From positions 1 through 64,000 of the forward strand of contig JAFZWM010000003.1 in assembly GCA_017617315.1 (NCBI GenBank): a DNA stretch of 64,000 nucleotides. Direction: 5' to 3'. The notes beneath the pieces are model-generated. The model searched no databases. It had not been told where the DNA came from and worked only from the letters and a program-made list of their open reading frames with translations. This stretch comes from Bacteroidaceae bacterium (GTDB taxonomy: Bacteria; Bacteroidota; Bacteroidia; Bacteroidales; Bacteroidaceae). The position numbers were made by a program, and so were the translations under genes. Each line of letters opens with the position of its first letter. Positions within the stretch are counted from its first letter, which is position 1. Positions 41,456 to 50,207 of this stretch are shown piece by piece.

Positions 41456-43528
41456 ATGGATAGAATTGTAAAAATTATTCGCTATTTTATTTTATTTAAT
41501 GTGCTATTTACCGCTTTTAAGGGTGTGAATATTAAAGCACAGACAAGTACAATAACATGGGACGAATTTGTACAACAACTGATTGACGATGATGAATCAG
41601 AAACTCAGGGAATCGAAACTTTGGTAGAACAACTTTATGAAATTCACAACAACAAGATTGACATAAACAAGGCTACCCAGAACGACTTGAGACAACTTCC
41701 ATTCATCGACGAGAAAGACATTGAGAACATTTTGCAGTACGTTTATGTGTACGGTCCTGTGAAATCGCTGTCGGAACTTCAGCTTGTTAACAAGCTCGAC
41801 TACAAGAAACGTACCTTCCTCGAACTCTTTCTGACAACATCGGGCAACAACACGGCAGATGTTTCCTACCCATCGCTTCGTCAGATTCTGAAATATGGAA
41901 GAAGCGAACTGGTGGCGCGAACCGACATTCCCTTAGGGTACAAAAAAGCCGGATACAAGCATTTTTCGGATAGTATTCTGAAAAGATATCCGAACAGAAA
42001 GTACAATGGAAACGCTCTCTACCATAGCATAAGGTACAACTTTCACTATAAGGATAACCTCTACCTTGGATTCACGGCAGAAAAGGATGCCGGCGAGCCT
42101 TTCTTTAAGGGCAGCAACAAGACCTTCGACTTCTATTCGTTCTACCTGATGCTTCAAAACATCGGAATTGTGAAGCGCGCAATAGTTGGAAGATACAAAC
42201 TCTCGTTTGGACAGGGATTGGTTCTTAATTCAGGCTTTCAGTACGGAAAAAGTTCGGCACTACGCTCACTTAATAACAACAACGGAATAAAGAAACACTC
42301 GTCGACAAGCGAATACGGATTTTTCACAGGTGCAGCAGTAACTATTAACAATAAACACTATGAACAGACTGTTTATTATAGTTATCAACCCATGGACGCA
42401 ACACTGACGAATGACTCGTTGATAAGTACGATAAAAGATGACGGTCTGCACAGAACCAAGTCGGAAATTGACAAAAAACATAACATATATAATACACTTG
42501 CAGGCAGCAACATAACATTTACTTTCAACAATCTTAAGGTTGGAGCAACGTTTGTTTACAACCATTTCAACACTGCGTTTAAAGAACCTACACTATATTA
42601 TAAGGAATTCGACCCAGTTGGAAGTACTTTTTATAACGGTAGTGTTAATATTGAGTATGTTAACAGATTTGTTAATTATTCGGCAGAGATAGCAACTTCA
42701 AACAGCGGAGGAATAGCCGCAATAAACTATATCAACATCGCTCCCGTTCTGGGATGGAACATCGTGTGCATTCCGCGATTTTACTCGTACAGATACAATG
42801 CCATCTATTCTAACTCATTCTCGGCAGGAAGCAAGGCAAAGAACGAGAGAGGATTGTATCTGGGCACGACTTTCGACATAAACAGATATTTCAAGCAAGA
42901 ACTCTACGGCGACTGGTATTATTTTCCGAAGCCCAAATATCTGGTAACAGCTTTATCGCACGGAACAGATGTATATTCGCTTACAACGTGGGAGCCAACA
43001 CGAAGCTTCAGTCTGTCGGCAAGATACAGAGGAAAACGCAGTCAGAAGGACTACAAGATTGACAAAAACGAAAAGGTTCTGGCAACATATTGGCTTCACA
43101 CAGCCAGACTTCAGGGTACGTTGAGCGTTAGTCAGTTTAAGTTCAAGACAACAGGCTCATACAGCCTTTACAGATCGAAATATACATCGAGCAGAGGCTT
43201 TCTTGTTCAGCAGAGTGTAGGCTATGCAACGAAGAACAACAAGTTCAAGACAAATCTCGATGCTACTTTTTTCAACACCGACGACTATGACAGCCGAATC
43301 TATGCATACGAGCATAATCTGCTTTATACCTTCTCTTATCCTTCGTTCTACTCGCACGGATGGCGATGCGCGCTTACAAGCAAATACACTCCGCACAAGA
43401 ATATAAGCATTCTTCTGAAGGCTGGAATGACTCGCTACACCAACAAAGACACAATAGGAAGCAGTCAGGAAGAAATAGATTCCAACCACAAGCAAGATCT
43501 TCAGGTGCAAGTAATGTATAAATTTTAG
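41456..43528 (+). CDS. Helix-hairpin-helix protein with probable outer-membrane barrel
   Basis: A 690-residue exported protein; the signal ends in VNIKA with Gln next. Residues about 58-125 hold ComEA-like helix-hairpin-helix motifs (KIDINKATQNDLRQLPFID, then YGPVKSLSELQLVNKLD). From about 140 to the end the sequence alternates aromatic and polar residues, with many Tyr/Phe-rich strands and a final LQVQVMYKF typical of an outer-membrane barrel. HhH motifs bind DNA in ComEA, so a role in DNA handling at the envelope is conceivable, but no competence genes are near. Widespread in Bacteroidetes without known function. Confidence 0.8.
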   Translation: MDRIVKIIRYFILFNVLFTAFKGVNIKAQTSTITWDEFVQQLIDDDESETQGIETLVEQLYEIHNNKIDINKATQNDLRQLPFIDEKDIENILQYVYVYGPVKSLSELQLVNKLDYKKRTFLELFLTTSGNNTADVSYPSLRQILKYGRSELVARTDIPLGYKKAGYKHFSDSILKRYPNRKYNGNALYHSIRYNFHYKDNLYLGFTAEKDAGEPFFKGSNKTFDFYSFYLMLQNIGIVKRAIVGRYKLSFGQGLVLNSGFQYGKSSALRSLNNNNGIKKHSSTSEYGFFTGAAVTINNKHYEQTVYYSYQPMDATLTNDSLISTIKDDGLHRTKSEIDKKHNIYNTLAGSNITFTFNNLKVGATFVYNHFNTAFKEPTLYYKEFDPVGSTFYNGSVNIEYVNRFVNYSAEIATSNSGGIAAINYINIAPVLGWNIVCIPRFYSYRYNAIYSNSFSAGSKAKNERGLYLGTTFDINRYFKQELYGDWYYFPKPKYLVTALSHGTDVYSLTTWEPTRSFSLSARYRGKRSQKDYKIDKNEKVLATYWLHTARLQGTLSVSQFKFKTTGSYSLYRSKYTSSRGFLVQQSVGYATKNNKFKTNLDATFFNTDDYDSRIYAYEHNLLYTFSYPSFYSHGWRCALTSKYTPHKNISILLKAGMTRYTNKDTIGSSQEEIDSNHKQDLQVQVMYKF

Positions 43529-43567
43529 AAAAATAGCTATTTATTGTTTTATTTCGATAAAAAATTA

Positions 43568-43575
43568 TACTTTTG
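43568..43575 (+). promoter_or_regulatory. Promoter -7 box close to the DUF4294 start codon
   Basis: TACTTTTG ends 7 bases before the ATG at 43583, leaving at most a few bases of leader. Confidence 0.6.
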
Positions 43576-43582
43576 CAGATAA

Positions 43583-44209
43583 ATGTGTAAGTATCTTAAA
43601 AATATTGTGCTAATAGTATTTTTATCACTCTGTTTGCCGGCTACAGCACAGAGTGATAAGGAAAAATACGACCCTGGAGAACCTATCGCTGCGCCAAGAA
43701 TAAAGATTGGCAAGTGCTTGTATAGGGGCGATACCATTGCATATGTTGAGTTACAGAACATTTACATCTACCCTAAATTGGTATTTAAGAACGACAGGGA
43801 GATGGCTCGGTATTACAAGCTTGTGCGAAACGTTAAGAAAACTCTTCCTATAGCCAAGCAAGTTAATCAGACAGTAAAGGAAACATACGAGATTCTGGAG
43901 ACTCTGCCAAACAAAAAAGCAAAGGACGCTCATATAAAACGCGTAGAGAAAGGCATAAAAGAGCAGTACACTCCGCAGATGAAGAAACTTACATACGCGC
44001 AAGGAAAATTGCTTATAAAACTGGTTGACAGAGAGTGCAACCAGCCAGCATACGAACTTATAAAAGCGTTTATGGGACCATTCAAATCGGGTTGCTATCA
44101 AGCATTTGCCTCGGTTTTCGGCGCAAGTCTGAAAAAAGAATACAAGTCGGAAACAGATGACAGACTCACAGAACGAGTTGTTCTTCTGGTTGAAAACGGA
44201 CAATTATAA
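43583..44209 (+). CDS. DUF4294 family exported protein
   Basis: A 208-residue protein of the Bacteroidetes DUF4294 family, function unknown. The signal peptide ends in LCLPATA with Gln next. The body has GDTIAYVELQNIYIYP, the conserved DREMARYYKLVRNVKKTLP, then a helical part with KLIKLVDRECNQPAYELIK-like spacing and GCYQAFASVFGASLKKEY. The promoter box is only 7 bases before the ATG. It is followed by a strong bidirectional terminator shared with nadB. Confidence 0.85.
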   Translation: MCKYLKNIVLIVFLSLCLPATAQSDKEKYDPGEPIAAPRIKIGKCLYRGDTIAYVELQNIYIYPKLVFKNDREMARYYKLVRNVKKTLPIAKQVNQTVKETYEILETLPNKKAKDAHIKRVEKGIKEQYTPQMKKLTYAQGKLLIKLVDRECNQPAYELIKAFMGPFKSGCYQAFASVFGASLKKEYKSETDDRLTERVVLLVENGQL

Positions 44210-44212
44210 AAT

Positions 44213-44250
44213 AAAAAAGAGTAACACTTTTTCTTGTGTTACTCTTTTTT
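44213..44250. terminator. Bidirectional terminator between DUF4294 and nadB
   Basis: A perfect 15-bp stem (aaaaaagagtaacac and gtgttactctttttt) with an 8-base loop and T-runs on both strands. Confidence 0.93.
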
Positions 44251-44256
44251 TATTTA

Positions 44257-45843
44257 TTACTTGTCGTAAGCATGTTTTGGATAATCGAGAGTGTAGTGCA
44301 AACCACGGCTTTCTTTTCTCTCAATTGCCTGACGAGTAATGAGATAACCAACATTTATCATATTACGCAACTCGCAGATATCCTTTGTTGCCTTTACACG
44401 CTTGAACAAATTTTCTGTCTCTTCGTAAAGAATGTCAAGACGAGTCCACGCACGCTTCAGACGAAGGTCGCTACGGACAATGCCAACGTATGCGCTCATT
44501 ATCTGGCCAACTTCCTTAACATCTTGAGCAATAAGCACTTTCTCCTCGTTGGTAAGAGTTCCCTCGTCGTTCCATTCAGGAACTTGGTTGTTGTATTCGT
44601 ATTCGTCTATATGCTCTATGCTGTGCTTTGCTGCTGCATCGGCATAAACAACAGCCTCGATAAGCGAATTTGAAGCCAGACGATTTCCTCCGTGCAAGCC
44701 TGTGCACGAACATTCGCCAACGGCATACAAGCGCTTGATGCTTGAACAAGCGTTCAAATCCACCTTTATACCACCACACATATAATGAGCGGCTGGAGCA
44801 ACAGGAATATATTCCTTTGTAATATCAATGCCGATGCTCAGACACTTTGCATATATGTTAGGGAAGTGCTTCTTTGTTTCTTCGGGATCCTTATGGGTTA
44901 CGTCCAAGCAGACGTGGTCGAGTGCGTGAATCTTCATCTCGTTGTCTATGGCGCGAGCAACAATGTCGCGCGGTGCAAGACTAAGACGCTCATCATACTT
45001 ATGCATGAATTCCTCGCCATTTGGCAAGCGGAGAATACCGCCATATCCGCGCATAGCCTCGGTAATAAGGTATGCAGGATGAGTTTCGGAAGGATTGAAG
45101 AGAGAAGTTGGATGGAACTGCACAAACTCCATATCCTGAACCGTTCCCTTGGCACGATAAACCATGGCTATACCATCGCCCGTTGCAATGTTAGGGTTTG
45201 TTGTGGTTGAGTAAACGCTTCCTGTTCCGCCAGTGGCAATAAGAGTAACCTTACTTAAATATGTATCAATCTTGCCAGTCTCGGGATTAAGAATATAAGC
45301 ACCAAAGCACTCAATGTCTGGAGTGCGGCGCGTTACCTCTACGCCAAGATGATGCTGTGTTATAATCTCGACGGCAAAGTGATTTTCGAGAATTTCTATA
45401 TTCTTGTTGGCACGAACGGCGTTCATCAGTCCGCGCTGAATCTCCGCACCTGTATCATCGGCATGATGAAGAATACGAAATTCAGAATGTCCTCCCTCGC
45501 GATGCAGATCGAACTCTCCGTTTTCTTTCTTGTCGAAATGTACTCCCCACTTAACCAACTCAGCAATTTGCGAAGGTGCATTCTTCACTACCTTCTCGAC
45601 GGCAGCCCTGTCGCTAATGTAATCGCCAGCCACCATTGTGTCTTCAATATGCTTTTCAAAATCATCTACCAGAAGATTTGTTACCGAAGCAATGCCTCCT
45701 TGCGCCTTGGCGGTGTTTGCTTCCTCAAGGGTAGTCTTACATACGATGGCTACTTTTCCTTTATTAGAACGTGCTACTTTTAAAGCGTAGCTCATACCGG
45801 CTACACCTGAACCGATAATTAGAAAATCGTATTTTTTTATCAT
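44257..45843 (-). CDS. nadB: L-aspartate oxidase
   Basis: NadB oxidises aspartate to iminoaspartate with FAD, the first step of NAD synthesis. The 528-residue protein begins MIKKYDFLIIGSGVAGMSYAL (FAD-binding fold) and has TTLEEANTAKAQGGIAS, EGGHSEFRILHHADDTGAEIQ, VQFHPTSLFNP and VGECSCTGLHGGNRLASNSL. The start at 45843 is preferred: the longer frame would run through the promoter box at 45865. nadA, the next enzyme, is 2 kb away in its own operon. Confidence 0.96.
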   Translation of the reverse strand: MIKKYDFLIIGSGVAGMSYALKVARSNKGKVAIVCKTTLEEANTAKAQGGIASVTNLLVDDFEKHIEDTMVAGDYISDRAAVEKVVKNAPSQIAELVKWGVHFDKKENGEFDLHREGGHSEFRILHHADDTGAEIQRGLMNAVRANKNIEILENHFAVEIITQHHLGVEVTRRTPDIECFGAYILNPETGKIDTYLSKVTLIATGGTGSVYSTTTNPNIATGDGIAMVYRAKGTVQDMEFVQFHPTSLFNPSETHPAYLITEAMRGYGGILRLPNGEEFMHKYDERLSLAPRDIVARAIDNEMKIHALDHVCLDVTHKDPEETKKHFPNIYAKCLSIGIDITKEYIPVAPAAHYMCGGIKVDLNACSSIKRLYAVGECSCTGLHGGNRLASNSLIEAVVYADAAAKHSIEHIDEYEYNNQVPEWNDEGTLTNEEKVLIAQDVKEVGQIMSAYVGIVRSDLRLKRAWTRLDILYEETENLFKRVKATKDICELRNMINVGYLITRQAIERKESRGLHYTLDYPKHAYDK

Positions 45844-45864
45844 GATGATAATATAAAGTTGGTG

Positions 45865-45872
45865 CAAAACTA
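45865..45872 (-). promoter_or_regulatory. Promoter -7 box of nadB
   Basis: TAGTTTTG on the minus strand, 21 bases before the start codon at 45843. Confidence 0.6.
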
Positions 45873-45931
45873 TTAAAAATAGTTGGAAAATTTGTAAATT
45901 GCCCGCCAAAATTCACATTTAAAGGACTTAT

Positions 45932-46327
45932 ATGAACAGAATATTTCATATTAAAACTAATTTTTACGTCTACATATACATAATAGTACTTGCAATATTA
46001 GTTTTCGCAATGTTATGGCACAAGAAACCTTTAATTGCATTGGCCCTCGCCGTTATGCTTATTATGATAATAGACAAAACCATAAAAGGCACTTACACAA
46101 TAACCGCCGACGGCAATTTAATAGTATATCAAGGCACGTTTAGAAGCAAAATTATATTACCTTTGCAGTCTATTACAAAAATAGAGCGGATACGAAAATA
46201 TGGAATAAGCGTAGTGGTTCTGCACTACGACTATTGCAAACATATAGGACTAACACCGCTGAAGGAAGACGAATTTATTAGAATGATAGAGAAATACAAT
46301 AAAAATAATGATAAAGAGATTCTTTAG
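45932..46327 (+). CDS. Small membrane protein with PH-like domain
   Basis: A 131-residue protein with two membrane helices (about 11-29 and 32-46) and a soluble C-terminal part with GTYTITADGNLIVYQGTF and IILPLQSITKIERI, the pattern of bacterial PH-like domains. Function is unknown. Its end overlaps the start of dacB by 20 bases, so the two are cotranscribed. The PH assignment rests on this strand pattern only. Confidence 0.6.
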   Translation: MNRIFHIKTNFYVYIYIIVLAILVFAMLWHKKPLIALALAVMLIMIIDKTIKGTYTITADGNLIVYQGTFRSKIILPLQSITKIERIRKYGISVVVLHYDYCKHIGLTPLKEDEFIRMIEKYNKNNDKEIL

Positions 46328-47573
46328 TTTTTTTATTGCCTTTTTAGCTTTTGCAAGTCATACGTTTGCACAGCTTAAACATAACAATCCATATAACGAT
46401 TACGAGACCACAGCCGATACCATCGAGACGCTTATCGACCGCATTGACAGCGACGGCAACCTAAAGTGGCCTCAGAACTTGCAGTACAAACTCGCAAAAC
46501 TTATAAAGAGCGACTATCTGCAAACATCGCAGATTGGTATCTGCGTCTACGACCTTGATTCAGACTCGCTTCTTTTCAGCGTAAACAGCCGACAACTTTT
46601 CCGACCGGCATCTACCGAGAAGGTTATCACAGCCGTGGCTGCCCTCTCGCAGCTCGGAAGTTCGTACCACTTCGACACCACTCTCTATGGAAAAGGTATC
46701 CATTCGGGAAACACATTCAACGGAGACATTTATATTGTAGGCGGATTCGACCCTGCATTTGGCGACGTAGAGTTAAACTCGATGGTTCTCGCCGTTCAGA
46801 AAACACTCGGAACAAAGGTGAAGGGCAGAGTTATTGGCGACATCACGATGAAAGACACTCTATACTGGGGCGAAGGCTGGTGCTGGGATGATAATATGCC
46901 TCGTCTGGTTCCGCTTCTCTATAACCGAAAAGACAACTTTCTACCTTCTTTCAAAAGCAAGATGAGAGAGAAGCATATAGAATTCTCGGGCTCTTTTAAA
47001 TACGGTTCTTGTCCGAAAGACAGCAGCATGATTTTGGTGAAAAGATGCAGCCATTCTATTGACGACATCCTTACGCAGATGATGAAGAAGAGCGACAACC
47101 TATATGCCGAGGCAATGTTCTATCATCTAGGCAAGACGAGCGGAAAAAAGCAGATTAGTTACAAAGACTCGCAGAAAGCAATAGAACACACCATAACTCT
47201 GGCTGGCTATAATCCTAAGAATTACCGAATTGCAGACGGAAGCGGCGTGTCGTTATACAACTATGTATCTCCCGAACTTGAGGTGGGAATTTTACGCTAC
47301 GCATATCAGCACACCGATATTTATCAGCATCTTTATCCATCGCTTCCTATTGCCGGAGTTGACGGAACGCTTGCAAAAAGAATGCAATCGGGCACGGCCT
47401 TCAAAAACGTAAGAGCCAAGACCGGAACGGTTACAGGCATCAGCAGCCTGGCTGGCTTCTGCACCGCAAAGAACGGTCATCTGCTTGCCTTCTGCATTAT
47501 AAACCAAGGAATAATGAAGACCTTCATCGGGCACAGATTTCAAGACAGTGTGTGCCAGATTTTAACAGAATAA
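46308..47573 (+). CDS. dacB: D-alanyl-D-alanine carboxypeptidase/endopeptidase (PBP4, S13)
   Basis: A periplasmic penicillin-binding protein that trims D-Ala and cuts peptide cross-links in peptidoglycan. The 421-residue protein has a signal ending in ASHTFA with Gln next, and the three active-site motifs in order: STEK in RPASTEKVITAVAAL (about residue 100), SDN in MKKSDNLYAEAMF (about 265) and KTG in VRAKTGTVTGISSLAG (about 370). It follows the PH-like gene with a 20-base overlap. Confidence 0.95.
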   Translation: MIKRFFSFFIAFLAFASHTFAQLKHNNPYNDYETTADTIETLIDRIDSDGNLKWPQNLQYKLAKLIKSDYLQTSQIGICVYDLDSDSLLFSVNSRQLFRPASTEKVITAVAALSQLGSSYHFDTTLYGKGIHSGNTFNGDIYIVGGFDPAFGDVELNSMVLAVQKTLGTKVKGRVIGDITMKDTLYWGEGWCWDDNMPRLVPLLYNRKDNFLPSFKSKMREKHIEFSGSFKYGSCPKDSSMILVKRCSHSIDDILTQMMKKSDNLYAEAMFYHLGKTSGKKQISYKDSQKAIEHTITLAGYNPKNYRIADGSGVSLYNYVSPELEVGILRYAYQHTDIYQHLYPSLPIAGVDGTLAKRMQSGTAFKNVRAKTGTVTGISSLAGFCTAKNGHLLAFCIINQGIMKTFIGHRFQDSVCQILTE

Positions 47574-47576
47574 AAA

Positions 47577-47608
47577 AAGAGCGCAGAAAAATTAAATTCT
47601 GCGCTCTT
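47577..47608. terminator. Bidirectional terminator between dacB and pspC
   Basis: A perfect 12-bp stem (aagagcgcagaa and ttctgcgctctt) with an 8-base loop, flanked by A and T runs; it serves both convergent genes. Confidence 0.92.
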
Positions 47609-47612
47609 CTTT

Positions 47613-47810
47613 TTATCTAATGAACTGATCTTTCTCAGGAATGATTATCGCCATAGCTATATACAGCAAAATTGCCGTAAAACACGATGCCACGGTTATA
47701 ACTACATAACCAATGCGAACAATAGAGATATCAATGTTCAAATACTCGCCCAAACCGCCGCAAACGCCTGCGATTACTCTGTCGTTGGACCTCATTAGTT
47801 TCTTCTCCAT
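47613..47810 (-). CDS. PspC domain small membrane protein
   Basis: A 65-residue protein that is a single PspC domain: KLMRSNDRVIAGVCGGLGEY, DISIVRIGYVVITVAS and one or two membrane helices ending LLYIAMAIIIPEKD. PspC proteins take part in envelope-stress (phage-shock) responses, but this short stand-alone form has no settled role. It lies 15 bases after nadA and is probably cotranscribed with it. Confidence 0.9.
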   Translation of the reverse strand: MEKKLMRSNDRVIAGVCGGLGEYLNIDISIVRIGYVVITVASCFTAILLYIAMAIIIPEKDQFIR

Positions 47811-47825
47811 AGTAATATATATTTT

Positions 47826-48818
47826 TTAGATTCCTAATTTTGCAGAAATGTCGAGCATCTTCTGAATTGGCTTTACCGCCTCCTTTGCCACGCTTTCAGA
47901 AACCTCTATAACTGGCCACTCGTACTTGAGAGTGTTATAGAGCTTCTCGAGAGTGTTTAGACGCATGTAGTTGCACTCGTTGCAAGCGCAGCCGGCATCA
48001 TCGGGAGGTGCAGGAATGAATGTCTTCTCTGGACACTGCTTCTGCATCTCGTGAAGGATTCCGCTTTCTGTGGCAACGATAAATGTCTTCTTGTCGCTCT
48101 TAACGGCATATTTAAGCAGAGCGGCAGTCGAACCTATTACATCGGCACATTTCTGCACCGCGCCCTTACATTCTGGATGAGCAAGAATAACGGCATCGGG
48201 ATTCTCGGCCTTCAGCTTGAGGATTTTCTCGACGCTGAACTTCTCGTGAACGTGACATCCGCCGTTCCACAGAAGCATGTTTCGGCCTGTTACGGAGTTG
48301 ATGTAGTTTCCGAGGTTATAGTCTGGACCGAAGATTAGTTTCTCGTCGGCAGGGAAGCTGTCAACAATCTGCTTTGCGTTCGAAGACGTAACAACAACAT
48401 CGGTGAGAGCCTTCACGGCAGCCGTTGTGTTTACATAAGAAACAATCTTGTATCCCGGATGCTCGTCTTTGTACTTTTTCAAATCCTCAGCCTTGCAACT
48501 GTCGGCAAGAGAGCAGCCGGCGTTCAGGTCGAGCACAAGAACCTTCTTGTTTGGACAGAGAATCTTGTTTGTCTCGCCCATGAAATGAACACCGCACATC
48601 ACGATGATGTCGGCATCGGTTTTGGCAGCCCACTGAGCCAGAGCCAGAGAGTCGCCCACGAAATCGGCAATGTCCTGAATTTCGCCTTCGGTGTAGAAGT
48701 GCGCCAAGATGACGGCGTTCTTCTCCTTGCACATCTTTCTTATTTCAACCTTTATATCTGTTCCCTCGTTGATGGGTTCGTTTACAAAACCACTTTTCAA
48801 CCATTCCTCCTTTATCAT
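47826..48818 (-). CDS. nadA: Quinolinate synthase
   Basis: NadA condenses iminoaspartate with dihydroxyacetone phosphate to quinolinate, using a 4Fe-4S cluster. The 330-residue protein has NAVILAHFYTEGEIQDIADFVG, MCGVHFMGETNKILCPNK (first cluster Cys), ILAHPECKGAVQKCADVIGS and PDDAGCACNECNYMRLNT (last Cys). The leader is unusually long (218 bases) and contains a terminator-like hairpin, so expression may be attenuated. Confidence 0.97.
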   Translation of the reverse strand: MIKEEWLKSGFVNEPINEGTDIKVEIRKMCKEKNAVILAHFYTEGEIQDIADFVGDSLALAQWAAKTDADIIVMCGVHFMGETNKILCPNKKVLVLDLNAGCSLADSCKAEDLKKYKDEHPGYKIVSYVNTTAAVKALTDVVVTSSNAKQIVDSFPADEKLIFGPDYNLGNYINSVTGRNMLLWNGGCHVHEKFSVEKILKLKAENPDAVILAHPECKGAVQKCADVIGSTAALLKYAVKSDKKTFIVATESGILHEMQKQCPEKTFIPAPPDDAGCACNECNYMRLNTLEKLYNTLKYEWPVIEVSESVAKEAVKPIQKMLDISAKLGI

Positions 48819-48895
48819 ATTATTATATAATTTTATTTATTTTATTTTGAAGAAAAATTTATGATGATAATGATTGTCTGTTTATATGGTTTAAA

Positions 48896-48921
48896 AAAAA
48901 GCAGCGTGAAAGTTGCTTTTT
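48896..48921 (-). promoter_or_regulatory. Terminator-like hairpin in the nadA leader (candidate attenuator)
   Basis: A 10-bp stem (aaaaagcagc and gttgcttttt, one G-T pair) with the loop gtgaaa, followed on the minus strand by a run of eight T including the stem end. It lies about 110 bases into the nadA leader and 77 bases before the start codon, where a terminator would stop nadA transcription. Confidence 0.5.
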
Positions 48922-49036
48922 CGGTTATTGTTTCGGGAGTGAGAGTTATGAAATAATTCTCAACATGGTTAAAGTGCCGTATGATGGGGCGTTGGACCGA
49001 TGTTTTCCCTATTTTTAACATAGTGTTAATACGCTG

Positions 49037-49044
49037 CAAAGTTA
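49037..49044 (-). promoter_or_regulatory. Promoter -7 box of nadA-pspC
   Basis: TAACTTTG on the minus strand, 218 bases before the nadA start codon; the longest leader in the window. Confidence 0.5.
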
Positions 49045-49239
49045 AAATCTTTTGTAGAAAGAGGCTAATAAAAATCCAATATTTTTGGGTTTAAATTTCA
49101 TTTATATTTTTCTTCTAACTTATTTGGATATGTTGTGCCGATGATTGTATATAATATTTTTCGGTATCAGCAAGAATAGTTGTTTTTTTCTTTTAATAAG
49201 TTTTGAATGACTTTTTAACTTCTTTTCAACTATAATTAC

Positions 49240-49247
49240 TATCTTTG
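49240..49247 (+). promoter_or_regulatory. Promoter -7 box of the esterase gene
   Basis: TATCTTTG, 43 bases before the ATG at 49291. Confidence 0.65.
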
Positions 49248-49272
49248 CTTCGTCTTTAATTTAGTATCATAA

Positions 49273-50166
<894 letters not shown>

Positions 50167-50168
50167 AT

Positions 50169-50206
50169 AAAAAAGAGGAATGAACAAGTATTCATTCCTC
50201 TTTTTT
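50169..50206. terminator. Bidirectional terminator between the esterase gene and ispG
   Basis: A perfect 16-bp stem (aaaaaagaggaatgaa and ttcattcctctttttt) with a 6-base loop. Confidence 0.95.
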
Positions 50207-50207
50207 A

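Noticed and set aside
45844..45909. Extended N-terminus of NadB
   Set aside because: The extension spans the promoter box and precedes the canonical FAD-binding start.
49031..49037. Antiterminator pairing gcagcgt with the nadA hairpin
   Set aside because: The upstream arm overlaps the promoter box and would probably not be in the RNA; not claimed as a feature.
48842..49039. 65-codon open frame in the nadA leader
   Set aside because: It would start at or before the promoter box and contains the terminator-like hairpin; no protein-like features.
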